Assembly (NCBI RefSeq): GCF_034058155.1
Contig: NZ_CP139148.1
Location: 3,224,001-3,288,000 of the forward strand
Origin: Flavobacterium sp. KACC 22761
GTDB taxonomy: Bacteria > Bacteroidota > Bacteroidia > Flavobacteriales > Flavobacteriaceae
DNA length: 64,000 bases
Direction of reading: 5' to 3'
The notes beneath the pieces were generated by a model, which was given only the letters and a program-made list of their open reading frames with translations, was not told where the DNA came from and made no database searches. Shown here piece after piece: positions 42,471-52,535 of this stretch (positions within the stretch are counted from its first letter, which is position 1; each line of letters starts with the position of its first letter). The translations under genes were made by a program, and so were the position numbers.

Positions 42471-43646
42471 ATGGAAACAACTTTTCTGAAATCAATCTTA
42501 GACAATGATTTCTATAAATTTACGATGCAACATGCCGTAATCAGGCTTTTTCCAAAGGCAAAAGTTCGTTATGGATTTATAAATCGAGGAAAACATGTTT
42601 TTCCGCCTGGATTTGGAGATTTGCTTCGAAAATCGGTTGATGCATTGTCTGAACTTCGTTTGACAAAAGAAGAAAAGAATTATTTAGCGCATTATTGTCC
42701 TTATCTTGATCCCACTTATTTAGATTTTCTGCAAGGATATAATTACGATCCATCTGAAGTTCAGATCAGTCAGGAAGGCTCGGAAATAAAAGTTACCGTT
42801 GAAGGATTTTGGTACAGAACTATTTTGTGGGAAGTGCCTTTAATGGCCTTGATTTCGGAACTTTTTTATAAATCCAATCATTTAATTCGTTTGAATGATG
42901 AAGCCATAAAAGAGCTGACCAAAGAAAAAATTGATAAATACAATAAACTTGGTGTTTCTATTTTAGAGTTTGGAACAAGAAGACGTCATTCCTATGATGT
43001 TCATGAGCTGGTAAATGAAACTTTACAAACTTATGGAGGACAGAGTTTTATTGGAACCAGTAATGTGCATTTTGCGATGGTCAACAATAGAAGGCCTTTG
43101 GGCACGCATGCACACGAATGGTTTATGTTTCATGCCGCACAATATGGTTTTCAGGTGGCGAATTTTACAAGTCTTGAAAACTGGACAAATGTTTACAGAG
43201 GAGATCTCGGAATTGCGTTGACAGATACCTATACGACCGAAATATTCTTCAATCAGTTTGATAAAAAATATTCCAAACTTTTTGACGGTGTTCGACATGA
43301 TAGTGGCGACCCGATAGAATTTGCTAAAAAAGTGATTTCTCATTATATAAAAATGGGAATTGATCCAAAATCAAAAGTCATCGTTTTCTCAGATTCGCTT
43401 AATTACGACAAAGTAAAAACGATTGTAGATTTCTGTCAAGACAAAATAAAAATGTCTTTCGGAATCGGAACAAATTTTACCAATGATGTCGGTTTACCAG
43501 CGATGAATATGGTTATAAAATTAACTGAAACAAAACCTGACAATACACATTGGCAAGGCGTTGTGAAACTTTCTGACGAAAAAAATAAAAATACGGGAAC
43601 GCCTGAAATGATTGCGCTCGCAAAAGAAGTACTCGGAATCAAATAG
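42471..43646 (+). CDS. pncB: Nicotinate phosphoribosyltransferase
   Basis: I choose 42471 (METTFLKSILDND) over 42456, since the family starts close to the LDNDFYKFTMQHAV motif. The 391-residue protein has the nicotinate phosphoribosyltransferase signatures: FYKFTMQ, RYGFINRGKHVFPPGF, EFGTRRRHSY, GTHAHEWFM and RHDSGDP (phosphate binding). It makes nicotinate mononucleotide from nicotinate and PRPP in NAD salvage. The length matches the short bacterial form. The 163-base gap downstream to topoisomerase IV holds no other gene. Confidence 0.96.
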   Translation: METTFLKSILDNDFYKFTMQHAVIRLFPKAKVRYGFINRGKHVFPPGFGDLLRKSVDALSELRLTKEEKNYLAHYCPYLDPTYLDFLQGYNYDPSEVQISQEGSEIKVTVEGFWYRTILWEVPLMALISELFYKSNHLIRLNDEAIKELTKEKIDKYNKLGVSILEFGTRRRHSYDVHELVNETLQTYGGQSFIGTSNVHFAMVNNRRPLGTHAHEWFMFHAAQYGFQVANFTSLENWTNVYRGDLGIALTDTYTTEIFFNQFDKKYSKLFDGVRHDSGDPIEFAKKVISHYIKMGIDPKSKVIVFSDSLNYDKVKTIVDFCQDKIKMSFGIGTNFTNDVGLPAMNMVIKLTETKPDNTHWQGVVKLSDEKNKNTGTPEMIALAKEVLGIK

Positions 43647-43809
43647 TATTTTTTTGTTTCATAGCTGATTTTTTATATTTTTAACGGTCGTATTTTTTAA
43701 AATAAATTTAAATTGGTTTAAAAACTGTTATTATTCGTAACAAAAGAAAAAATACGCTTTCATTTTTTACCGATAAATGGTACATTAGCCAAAAATCCTA
43801 AATTCATTT

Positions 43810-45678
43810 ATGCTAGAGCAAAATCAATACAACGAAGATAATATTCGTTCACTCGATTGGAAGGAACATATTCGTATGCGTCCGGGTATGTACATCGGGA
43901 AATTAGGGGACGGATCATCACCGGATGATGGTATTTACATTCTTTTGAAAGAGGTTTTAGACAACTGTATCGATGAATTCGTTATGGGTGCCGGAAAAAC
44001 TATCGAGGTAAGTATTAAAGACAAAACAGTTTCGGTTCGTGATTACGGACGTGGAATTCCATTGGGAAAAGTGGTCGATGTAGTTTCGAAAATGAATACT
44101 GGAGGAAAGTACGATTCTAAAGCTTTCCAGAAGTCAGTAGGTTTGAACGGTGTCGGAACAAAGGCAGTGAATGCGCTTTCTACTTTTTTCCGCGTAGAAT
44201 CTGTTCGTGATGACAAACAAAAAGGAGCAGAGTTTTCGGCAGGAAATTTGGTTTTAGAAGAAGATGTAATCGATACGACCAAACGTAAAGGAACAAAAGT
44301 AATTTTTACGCCAGACGAAACGATTTTCAAAAACTATAAATTCCGTATGGAATATGTAGTGAAAATGGTCAAAAACTATTGTTATTTGAATAATGGTTTG
44401 ACGATTATTTTCAACGGAGAAAAATATTATTCAGAAAACGGACTTCGTGATTTGTTGGAAGAAACAATCAGCGAAGAAGATTTAGAATATCCAATTATCC
44501 ATTTAAAAGACCACGATATTGAGGTTGCATTAACGCATAGTAAAACCCAATACAGTGAAGAATATCACTCTTTCGTAAACGGTCAGAATACAACGCAGGG
44601 AGGAACACACTTAGCTGCTTACCGTGAAGCTGTTGTAAAAACAATTCGTGAGTTTTACAACAAGAATTTTGAAGCATCAGACGTTCGTAAATCGATTGTA
44701 AGTGCGATTAGTATTAAAGTAATGGAACCAGTTTTTGAGTCTCAGACTAAAACTAAATTAGGTTCTACCGATATGGGTTCTGATGATGGAACGCCAGCAG
44801 TTTCTGTTCGTACTTTCGTAAACGATTTTATCAAAACGAAGCTGGATAATTATTTGCATAAAAATCCGCCGACAGCTGAGGCCTTATTGCGTAAAATTCT
44901 TCAGGCAGAACGTGAAAGAAAAGAATTGTCAGGAATTAGAAAATTAGCGACAGATCGTGCTAAAAAAGCCAATCTGCACAATAAAAAATTGAGAGATTGC
45001 CGAGCGCATCTTCCAGATACTAAAAACCCTAGAAACTTAGAAAGTACGCTTTTTATTACCGAGGGAGATTCGGCTTCTGGATCAATTACAAAGTCGCGCG
45101 ACGTAAATACACAAGCCGTTTTCAGTTTGCGTGGTAAGCCTTTGAATTCATACGGAATGTCTAAAAAAATCGTGTATGAAAACGAAGAATTCAACTTGCT
45201 TCAAGCGGCACTTGACATCGAAGACGGTCTGGAAAAATTACGTTACAACAACATCGTAATCGCAACCGATGCCGATGTCGACGGAATGCACATTCGTTTA
45301 TTGTTGATTACGTTTTTCCTTCAGTTTTTCCCAGAATTAATCAAAGAAGGGCATTTGTATATTTTACAGACGCCGCTTTTCAGAGTTAGAAATAAAAAAG
45401 AAACGATTTATTGTTATTCTGAAGAAGAAAGAAAAGATGCGATTGAAAAATTAAAGCCAAAACCAGAAATCACGCGATTCAAAGGTTTAGGAGAGATTTC
45501 GCCAGATGAGTTCAAGAACTTTATTGGAGATACGATTCGCCTTGATCCTGTTATGATGGATAAACATACTTCAATCGAGCAGCTGTTATCTTTCTATATG
45601 GGTAAAAATACACCAGACAGACAGGACTTTATTATAAAGAATCTGAAGGTTGAGATTGATGAGCTTGAAGAGGCTTAA
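43810..45678 (+). CDS. parE: DNA topoisomerase IV subunit B
   Basis: The 622-residue protein has the GHKL ATPase motifs ([28 protein letters not shown]) in its N-terminal part, the transducer with the Toprim EGDSASG at about 420, and [10 protein letters not shown] around 500, ending before the longer gyrase B insertion. This length and the adjacency to an A-subunit gene mark it as topoisomerase IV subunit B rather than gyrase B. It supplies ATP-driven strand passage with ParC for decatenating chromosomes. Confidence 0.93.
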   Translation: MLEQNQYNEDNIRSLDWKEHIRMRPGMYIGKLGDGSSPDDGIYILLKEVLDNCIDEFVMGAGKTIEVSIKDKTVSVRDYGRGIPLGKVVDVVSKMNTGGKYDSKAFQKSVGLNGVGTKAVNALSTFFRVESVRDDKQKGAEFSAGNLVLEEDVIDTTKRKGTKVIFTPDETIFKNYKFRMEYVVKMVKNYCYLNNGLTIIFNGEKYYSENGLRDLLEETISEEDLEYPIIHLKDHDIEVALTHSKTQYSEEYHSFVNGQNTTQGGTHLAAYREAVVKTIREFYNKNFEASDVRKSIVSAISIKVMEPVFESQTKTKLGSTDMGSDDGTPAVSVRTFVNDFIKTKLDNYLHKNPPTAEALLRKILQAERERKELSGIRKLATDRAKKANLHNKKLRDCRAHLPDTKNPRNLESTLFITEGDSASGSITKSRDVNTQAVFSLRGKPLNSYGMSKKIVYENEEFNLLQAALDIEDGLEKLRYNNIVIATDADVDGMHIRLLLITFFLQFFPELIKEGHLYILQTPLFRVRNKKETIYCYSEEERKDAIEKLKPKPEITRFKGLGEISPDEFKNFIGDTIRLDPVMMDKHTSIEQLLSFYMGKNTPDRQDFIIKNLKVEIDELEEA

Positions 45679-45702
45679 AAAATTAACACCTGTTTTTAGT
45701 AT

Positions 45703-46251
45703 ATGAAAAAAGTATTTTTTTTGTTGACAATTTTAATATTGATTTCTTGTAAAAAAGAGCAAGAGAAGTCTTCGTCTGATTTGACGCCAATGGTTAGTAA
45801 ATCTTCTACAGAAAAAATCAGAGAAAGAGATTTTCCTTTGAAGGATTTATCTAAAGTTGAGTTTTTATCTTATGAAGACCGAATGCGATGGGATGATATT
45901 AAAAATAGATATACAAAAGACCTTGTTGTTGATTATAAATTGAATTTCGATAGTACACAAGTCAAAGAAAGAGTAGTATTAAATTCAGTATTGAAAACAG
46001 AATTACTGGAATTAATGTCTCAGGATAGTTGTAAATTAGAAAATTTACCTAGAGATTGTTATATGCCCCGACATATGATAATTTTTAGAGATCAAAAAAA
46101 TAGAATAATTGGTTACAAAGAGCTTTGTTTGTCATGTCATGGTTTTAGAGAATCAAAAAATCTGGAAAATTACAATGGCTTTTGTTATAGTCAAATGGAA
46201 GAGCTTTTTAAAAAAGCTGGAATCAAATATTTTGACGAAGATTATGAATAA
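45703..46251 (+). CDS. Putative lipoprotein between parE and parC
   Basis: The 182-residue protein has a lipobox ISC-K at residue 16 (MKKVFFLLTILILISC). The mature chain is charged; near its end it has CKLENLPRDCY and ELCLSCHGFRESK, giving four Cys, with a haem-like CxxCH pattern (CLSCH) at about residue 145. I do not recognise the family. The CxxCH could be a single haem c site or chance. It starts 24 bases after the parE stop and lies 35 bases before parC, so it should be on the same transcript as the two topoisomerase genes. Confidence 0.72.
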   Translation: MKKVFFLLTILILISCKKEQEKSSSDLTPMVSKSSTEKIRERDFPLKDLSKVEFLSYEDRMRWDDIKNRYTKDLVVDYKLNFDSTQVKERVVLNSVLKTELLELMSQDSCKLENLPRDCYMPRHMIIFRDQKNRIIGYKELCLSCHGFRESKNLENYNGFCYSQMEELFKKAGIKYFDEDYE

Positions 46252-46286
46252 TAGAAATAGTTTACTGAAATAATTCAGCATATAAA

Positions 46287-49001
46287 ATGAAAGACGAAGA
46301 AGACGATAACATAATTCCAAACGACGACGAGAATAATTCAGAGGAAAATCTGGATAACATTCAGGATGGCGATGATGATGTGATTGATGGTGAAGGAAAA
46401 CATTTTGAAGGAGCACATTTTTACGAAAATCAGGAAGAAGAAGGAGAAGATGTTATTACGAAGGTAACGGGAATGTATAAAGACTGGTTCTTGGATTATG
46501 CTTCGTATGTAATTCTAGAACGTGCAGTTCCTGCTATCGAGGACGGATTTAAACCTGTTCAGCGTCGTATTATGCACTCTTTAAAAGAGCTGGATGATGG
46601 TCGTTATAATAAAGTTGCCAATGTTGTTGGTCACACCATGCAGTATCACCCACACGGTGATGCGAGTATTGGTGATGCCATGGTACAAATCGGTCAAAAA
46701 GATTTATTGATTGACTGTCAAGGAAACTGGGGAAATATCTTAACTGGTGATGGTGCAGCAGCACCCCGTTATATTGAGGCACGTTTATCTAAATTTGCTT
46801 TAGAGGTTTTGTATTCTCCAAAAATTACAGAATGGGGACTATCTTATGACGGTAGAAAAGCTGAACCGATAAATCTTCCAGTAAAATTCCCTTTGCTTTT
46901 GGCTCAAGGTGCAGAAGGTATTGCAGTTGGACTTTCTACAAAAGTACTTCCTCATAACTTTAATGAATTAATTGACGCTTCGATTAAAATCTTAAAAGGG
47001 AAATCGTTTACTCTTTACCCAGATTTTGCAACAGCCGGTGTTGCTGACGTTTCGAATTACAACGACGGAATGCGTGGCGGACGTGTGCGTGTTCGTGCTA
47101 AAATTTCGCAATTAGACAAAAACACTTTGGTCATTACGCAGATTCCGTTTTCTACCAATACATCGAGTTTGATTGATAGTATTTTGAAAGCCAATGAAAA
47201 AGGTAAAATCAAAATCAAGAAAATTGAAGATAACACGGCTGCCGATGTAGAGATTCTGATTCATCTTTTCCCTGGTGTTTCGCCAGATAAAACGATCGAT
47301 GCTTTATTTGCATTTACGGCCTGTGAAACTTCTATTGCACCTTTAGGATGTGTGATTGAAGATAATAAACCATTGTTTATTGGAGTTTCTGAAATGTTGA
47401 AAATTTCAACCGAAAGAACGGTTGATTTGCTAAAACAAGAGCTTGAAATTCAATTAGAAGAATTAAAAAATAAGTGGCATTTCTCTACTTTGGAAAAAAT
47501 CTTCATTCGTGAAGAAATGTATATTGACTTCAAATTATACGGCGATAGAGAATCACTTTATAAATATTTATACGATCGTTTTGAGCCTTTCAAGAAATCA
47601 TTTGTTAGAGAAATCAACGATGATGATTTACAGCGCTTGACTCAAATCCCGATGATTCGTATAACACGTTTCGATTCTGATAAAGCCGATGATTTAATTG
47701 CGAAGTTAGAAGACGAAATGAAAGAAGTACAGCATAATCTGGAACACTTAACAGATTTTGCAATTGCTTATTTTACCAAATTAAAAGAGAAATACGGAAA
47801 AGGACGCGAACGCCAGACAGAACTTCGCGTGTTTGATAATGTAGAAGCAACAAAAGTTGTTTTAAGAAATACAAAACTTTACGTAAACCGCGAAGAAGGT
47901 TTCGTAGGAACTAGTTTAAAGAAAGATGAATACGTAGGCGACTGTTCTGATATTGATGATGTGATCGTGTTTTTGCGAGACGGAACCATGATGATTACAA
48001 AAGTCGATGCCAAGACTTTTATCGGAAAAGACATTATACACGCAGCGGTTTTTGATAAAAATGATAAACGAACGATTTATAATATGATGTACCGTGATGG
48101 TAAATCAGGTCCGTCTTATATAAAACGTTTTAATGTTACCGGAGTAACACGTGATAAAGCCTACGATTTAACAAATGGAACAAATGGTTCGCAAGTAGTT
48201 TATTTTTCACATAATCCAAATGGAGAAGCTGAAGTTGTCACTATTTTATTGCGTCAAGTTGGAACAATTAAGAAGCTGAAATTCGATATTGATTTCGCTA
48301 AGTTAGCCATTAAAGGACGTGGCTCTAAAGGAAACTTGGTGACCAAATATCCAATCAAGAAAATCGAATTAAAAGAGAAAGGAATTTCGACTCTGTTGCC
48401 AAGAAAAGTTTGGTTTGATGATACCGTAAAACGTTTAAATGTTGACGCAAGAGGAGAATTGTTAGGAGAATTTAAACCAACAGATAAAATTTTAGTAATT
48501 AGCCAGTCAGGAAAATTAAAAGTAATCATTCCAGAATTATCAACCCATTTTGATGAAGATATGATTGTTCTGGAAAAATGGAAACCTAAAAAACCAATTT
48601 CTGCAATTTATTATGATGGTGAAAAAGAGCGTTATTTCTTGAAACGTTTCTTGGTTGAAAATGAAGGAAAAGAAGAAAGCTTTATTACAGATCACCCAAA
48701 TTCACAATTGGAAATCGTTTCGACAGATTATCGTCCGGTTGCACAATTGGTTTTTGCCAAAGTAAAAGGTGTTCAAAAAGACGATCTTCATATTGATGTA
48801 GAGGATTTTATAGCCGTAAAAGGTTTTAAAGCTCTTGGGAATCAATTGACAACAGATAAACTAAAACAGGTAAACTTATTAGACCCGCTTCCTTATGAAG
48901 AACCTGTTGAAGAAGTTCCTGAAAGACCAGAAATTTCAGAAGATGATGCTGTGGAGACAGAATTAGATGACGACGGCCAAATTGGTTTGGTTTTAGAATA
49001 A
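46287..49001 (+). CDS. parC: DNA topoisomerase IV subunit A
   Basis: The 904-residue protein has an acidic, Asp/Glu-rich N-terminal extension (about 55 residues), then the winged-helix breakage-reunion domain: DGFKPVQRR (87-95), HPHGDASIGDAM (121-132) and the catalytic Tyr162 in PRYIEARL. The C-terminal half has beta-pinwheel-like repeats. In the quinolone-determining loop the residue corresponding to the usual Ser is Ala126; the acidic Asp130 is kept. It makes the double-strand break for decatenation with ParE. The first 100 residues up to the start show no ribosome-binding site, as normal in this phylum. The acidic tail is a likely interaction region. Confidence 0.94.
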   Translation: MKDEEDDNIIPNDDENNSEENLDNIQDGDDDVIDGEGKHFEGAHFYENQEEEGEDVITKVTGMYKDWFLDYASYVILERAVPAIEDGFKPVQRRIMHSLKELDDGRYNKVANVVGHTMQYHPHGDASIGDAMVQIGQKDLLIDCQGNWGNILTGDGAAAPRYIEARLSKFALEVLYSPKITEWGLSYDGRKAEPINLPVKFPLLLAQGAEGIAVGLSTKVLPHNFNELIDASIKILKGKSFTLYPDFATAGVADVSNYNDGMRGGRVRVRAKISQLDKNTLVITQIPFSTNTSSLIDSILKANEKGKIKIKKIEDNTAADVEILIHLFPGVSPDKTIDALFAFTACETSIAPLGCVIEDNKPLFIGVSEMLKISTERTVDLLKQELEIQLEELKNKWHFSTLEKIFIREEMYIDFKLYGDRESLYKYLYDRFEPFKKSFVREINDDDLQRLTQIPMIRITRFDSDKADDLIAKLEDEMKEVQHNLEHLTDFAIAYFTKLKEKYGKGRERQTELRVFDNVEATKVVLRNTKLYVNREEGFVGTSLKKDEYVGDCSDIDDVIVFLRDGTMMITKVDAKTFIGKDIIHAAVFDKNDKRTIYNMMYRDGKSGPSYIKRFNVTGVTRDKAYDLTNGTNGSQVVYFSHNPNGEAEVVTILLRQVGTIKKLKFDIDFAKLAIKGRGSKGNLVTKYPIKKIELKEKGISTLLPRKVWFDDTVKRLNVDARGELLGEFKPTDKILVISQSGKLKVIIPELSTHFDEDMIVLEKWKPKKPISAIYYDGEKERYFLKRFLVENEGKEESFITDHPNSQLEIVSTDYRPVAQLVFAKVKGVQKDDLHIDVEDFIAVKGFKALGNQLTTDKLKQVNLLDPLPYEEPVEEVPERPEISEDDAVETELDDDGQIGLVLE

Positions 49002-49037
49002 AAAAAAACGCTAAGATTAATTTCTTAGCGTTTTTTT
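49002..49037 (+). terminator. Terminator of the topoisomerase IV genes
   Basis: AAAACGCTAAGA and TCTTAGCGTTTT pair around a short loop, with A and T runs on either side. Confidence 0.9.
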
Positions 49038-49054
49038 ATAGGTAGATGTCCCTA

Positions 49055-49726
49055 TTAATTCTCAACAGGAACAATTTCTTCTTTAATCCATTTTACTTCG
49101 TTGTTTTCAATAACTACTGAAATAGTATCACCATCTTTGACTTCTCCGGAAATTATTTTCTTAGCTAGAGGCCTTCTTAAATGCGTTCTAATAATGCTTT
49201 TAATTGGTCTTGCACCATATTTGGCATTGTAACCATTTTCGGCAAGATGGAGTTTGGCTTCCATAGGAATCTCGACTTTAATATTGATGTTTTTCAATAA
49301 ATCCATGAACTCTTTTTTAAGATGGATTTCAAATATTTTCAATGCATTTTCTTTGCTGATAGGTGCAAAAGGTACAATTTCTGTTAAACGTCCCAAAAAT
49401 TCAGGCCTGAAATAATTAGCCATAATTTCCATTAGAGAATTTGAAGTCGGAATTTCACCATTATTGAATGTATTGACGATATAATCTGCACCGATATTTG
49501 AGGTAAAAAGAATAATGGCATTAGAGAAATCACCTTCTTTTCCTAAACGATCGTGCAGTTTTCCTTCGTCCATAATCTGTAGAAATACGTCAAAGACGGA
49601 AGGATGTGCTTTTTCAATTTCATCAAACAAAACAATAGAATAGGGCTTTTGTCTAATTTTGTTTACTAATAAGCCACCTTCTTCGTAACCAACATAGCCA
49701 GGAGGCGCACCGTTGAGTGGAGTTAT
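49055..49726 (-). pseudogene. C-terminal remnant of a Clp/ClpV-type AAA+ ATPase
   Basis: The frame is open from a stop at 49727-49729 and encodes the second AAA+ module of a Clp ATPase: GAPPGYVGYEEGG, Walker B VLFDEIEKAHPSVFD, sensor 1 FTSNIGAD, arginine finger region FRPEFLGRL and sensor 2 GYNAKYGARPIK. The first module and the Walker A of the second are missing; about three quarters of a Clp protein is absent. Homology stops abruptly at 49717, where unrelated AT-rich sequence begins. No start codon other than a weak TTG (49630) is available. The LHDRLGKEGDFSN region is more like ClpV/TssH than ClpB, so it could be a relic of a secretion-system gene; this is weak. Confidence 0.85.
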
Positions 49727-49804
49727 TTATGTGATAGTTTTGAAAAACCTTAAAAATAAATCTTCAAATGTTTATCCATATCGCTTATTTATAGATAAGT
49801 AAGA

Positions 49805-49840
49805 ATAGAAAAGACTTGATAGCAAATCAAGTCTTTTCTA
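49805..49840 (-). terminator. Terminator of the exonuclease gene
   Basis: TAGAAAAGACTTGAT pairs with ATCAAGTCTTTTCTA. The exonuclease stop codon (49838-49840) is part of the stem. Confidence 0.85.
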
Positions 49841-50467
49841 TTTAAAAAGAGAGTTCAAATTAATTTCTTTTTTCTCTTTCAATTTCTTCACAATTTTTAA
49901 AAATGCAATTGCTGTGATATATGCATCGCCCAAAGCAGTGTGACGATCTTTTTTAGAGATATCAAATTTGTCTGCAAGATCGTCTAATGTATAATGATCT
50001 TTTCGTTCAAATAAATGCGACTGAATCAAAGTCTTTTTATATAAATAAGCGGTATCTAAAGTTTTATTGGTTAATTGTGGAAGCCCGTTTCTTTCTAAAG
50101 CCTTATTAATCATGGTGACATCAAAAATGGTATGATGCGCAATGATTATGGAATCTCCTAAAAAGTTTAAAAACTGTTGTAAAGCTTCTAATTCAGTCGG
50201 ACGTTTTACAAGCAAATCTTTTAAAATACCATGAATTTGTGCTGTTGATTTATCATAATGATCTTGTTCTAAATACACTTCAAAACTTTCCTGGACATTA
50301 ATAATTCCGTTTTGAAGAACAAGTGCACCAATGCATAAAATTCGATCATTTTCATAGTCAAATCCTGTAGTTTCGGTATCTAAAACCACAAAACGAGTTT
50401 CTTCGATAGTACTATTTTCATCGAATAGATTGCTTTCTTCCTTCTTCCAAAAATTGAATAAACTCAT
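49838..50467 (-). CDS. DnaQ-like 3'-5' exonuclease
   Basis: The 209-residue protein is an exonuclease of the DEDDh group: Exo I FVVLDTETTGF with Asp30 and Glu32, Exo II with HHTIFDVTMINKAL around 111-125, and Exo III HTALGDAYIT near 180. The length is that of the epsilon/PolC-type proofreading module without a polymerase. It may process single-stranded DNA or RNA. It is immediately downstream (two-base gap) of the cNMP/CBS/nucleotidyltransferase gene, a pairing seen in other bacteria, suggesting a regulated nuclease. Confidence 0.92.
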   Translation of the reverse strand: MSLFNFWKKEESNLFDENSTIEETRFVVLDTETTGFDYENDRILCIGALVLQNGIINVQESFEVYLEQDHYDKSTAQIHGILKDLLVKRPTELEALQQFLNFLGDSIIIAHHTIFDVTMINKALERNGLPQLTNKTLDTAYLYKKTLIQSHLFERKDHYTLDDLADKFDISKKDRHTALGDAYITAIAFLKIVKKLKEKKEINLNSLFK

Positions 50468-50469
50468 TA

Positions 50470-52392
50470 TTATACCAGATTTGAGATGTTAAAACGTACA
50501 GAAATAAGTTCCTGAAGTTCTTTTATGGTTTTAAAAGTACGCTTCAGCTTAATTTTTTCCATTTTGGTTAAAGATTCCAATTCGATAAACTGGCCGGAAT
50601 CGTGATGCAAAAGACCTTGTTTGGTTCTGAATTTCAATAAAGCTTTAAACGAGTACGAACACGATAAATACAGTTCTCTATTGGTCGGTTCTAATTCGGC
50701 TAATTTCTCAAAACGCTCCGCAGTATTACTGATTCCTTTTACCGAATGAGATAAAATTAAAAGACGTGCAGCATCAGTCAATGGCATTAAAGCTCTTCGT
50801 TTAATATCAAAATTATCTTTATTGGCTCCATCTTGTTCAACTAGAAACTGCCTGAAAAATCCGGTAGGAGAAGGGCTTTGCAAAGCACCGCTCACCAAAT
50901 GCATATAAAAAATCGGATTTGCCTTTACATCTTCAAAAATATAATTTGACAATTGGCTTACAATTTCAGAGTCGCCATACGTCAAACTATAATCAAAGAA
51001 AATGAATGACAATAAAACCTCATTTTTGCCCGGATTTGTGATCCAATGATGCACATGATTTTTCCATTCATCGAGGCTCATACACCATTTTGGGTTTGAA
51101 GCCATCATTTCGGCAGGACAATAATCATAACCAATATCAAAAAGGCCTTTATTGACAAATCCGGCAAATTTTAGAAAATAAATTTTGGTTTCGTCTTTAA
51201 AAACTTCGTTTACATTTTCATAAACAATCGCATTATCCTGATCGGTATGAAGCATTTGTTCACCTCTTCCTTGACTTCCAAGTGCAAGCCAAGCAAATTT
51301 CACAGGTGGCGGACTGCTCATTTTTTCTAAACAAATCTCAATAACCCGATTGGTGCAGGCTTCATTAAGTTCTGTGATGATTTTGGTAATCAAAGTCATC
51401 GGAATATTTTGATCCAGATAACCTTGAAGCAATTGCATAATTCGATTGCGAATTGGTTTTATTTCTTTGATTTTTTTGGTGCGTTTTAAAGCTTTTATCA
51501 AAACTGCAGGATTATTTCCAAGCGCGACCATAACGTCATGTTTCGATAAAATTCCAACAGCTTTGGTATTTACAGTTCCGTCTTTTGTCAAACACAAATG
51601 GCTGATATTGCTTTTCATCATGGCCATTTGCGCCTCTGTAACCGTCATTTTTTTTGGATATGTAATAACGGGTTTTGTCATTATAGTTTCCGCTGTAGTT
51701 GTGATTGGAAAGTCGCCAGTAACGATTTTATTTCTAAGATCTTTATCGGTCAAAATACCAATTGGCAACATTTCGTCAACAATCAAAATGGCACCAACTT
51801 TCTTTTTATTCATAATTTTTGCAACATCTTTAACCGTAGTTGACGGACTGCAGGTCACAATTTTTTTAGAATATTTTATCGGCGCCAAATCAAAAGAATG
51901 ATTGCTCGAATGCAAATTTTCATTCAATTGATCCTCATGACCATATAATTTATCTTTATGAATGTCAGAATACGGATTTCGGGTATTTGAGGCATAACTC
52001 TCGATCAAAAAATTGCCAACATTTCTGTTCTCCAACGCATAAGGCTTAAAAACCGCAATCGGAATAGCATATAAAATACTTTCCTCATGCGCGACCGCTT
52101 CCATAATATAATTTTCTTGTGCCAAAAGCGGACGCAATCCAAAAATATCGCCTTCATCACACATGTCCAAAACAGTATTTTTTGTGTTTTTTTTCAAAGC
52201 CACAGCTCCTTTATGAACCACGTAAAAGGAATCATGTGTTTTGTCATTTTCGGCAAAAATCACAGCATCTTTTTCTTTATAAATAATAGAAATCTGTTCC
52301 GACAGTTTTTCCAGATCTTTCTGATGCAAAAAATTAAATGGCGGATAATTTTTTAAAAAGTCGGCAACTCTTTGCGAAATGGTATTTTTCAT
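50470..52392 (-). CDS. cNMP-binding, CBS and DUF294 nucleotidyltransferase-like protein
   Basis: The 640-residue protein has four parts. A cNMP-binding domain covers about 15-130. Two CBS domains cover about 175-295 (PSTTVKDVAKIMNKKKVGAI, ITYPKKMTVTEAQMAM). A DUF294 GlnD-like nucleotidyltransferase has GSQGRGE at 372-378 and Asp384/Asp386. A helical C-terminal domain covers about 500-640. The catalytic G[SG]..D.D pattern is present, so nucleotidylyl transfer is plausible. There is no membrane segment. It overlaps no other gene and is two bases from the exonuclease gene, so it is likely to control that nuclease in response to a nucleotide signal. Confidence 0.92.
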   Translation of the reverse strand: MKNTISQRVADFLKNYPPFNFLHQKDLEKLSEQISIIYKEKDAVIFAENDKTHDSFYVVHKGAVALKKNTKNTVLDMCDEGDIFGLRPLLAQENYIMEAVAHEESILYAIPIAVFKPYALENRNVGNFLIESYASNTRNPYSDIHKDKLYGHEDQLNENLHSSNHSFDLAPIKYSKKIVTCSPSTTVKDVAKIMNKKKVGAILIVDEMLPIGILTDKDLRNKIVTGDFPITTTAETIMTKPVITYPKKMTVTEAQMAMMKSNISHLCLTKDGTVNTKAVGILSKHDVMVALGNNPAVLIKALKRTKKIKEIKPIRNRIMQLLQGYLDQNIPMTLITKIITELNEACTNRVIEICLEKMSSPPPVKFAWLALGSQGRGEQMLHTDQDNAIVYENVNEVFKDETKIYFLKFAGFVNKGLFDIGYDYCPAEMMASNPKWCMSLDEWKNHVHHWITNPGKNEVLLSFIFFDYSLTYGDSEIVSQLSNYIFEDVKANPIFYMHLVSGALQSPSPTGFFRQFLVEQDGANKDNFDIKRRALMPLTDAARLLILSHSVKGISNTAERFEKLAELEPTNRELYLSCSYSFKALLKFRTKQGLLHHDSGQFIELESLTKMEKIKLKRTFKTIKELQELISVRFNISNLV

Positions 52393-52459
52393 TTGGTTAG
52401 ATTAAAGCCCTAATGTACTATTTAAAATATAAATGTAAAAGAAACACGTTATATTAATT

Positions 52460-52521
52460 TGCTACAAAGGCACAAAGTCGCAAAGAAATAAGTCCTTGGC
52501 GTCTTTGTGCCTTTGTGGCAG
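52460..52521. repeat. Word palindrome ACAAAGGCACAAAG
   Basis: GCTACAAAGGCACAAAGTCG and GTCTTTGTGCCTTTGTGGCA form inverted arms between two minus-strand genes. A related word (CGCAAAGTTCGCAAAG) occurs at 55151. Confidence 0.7.
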
Positions 52522-52535
52522 AAAAACTTAATTAT

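Noticed and set aside
49628..49630. TTG as a start for a short functional Clp-like protein
   Set aside because: Homology extends upstream of it to 49717, and the product would lack Walker A, so this is a broken gene rather than a small one.
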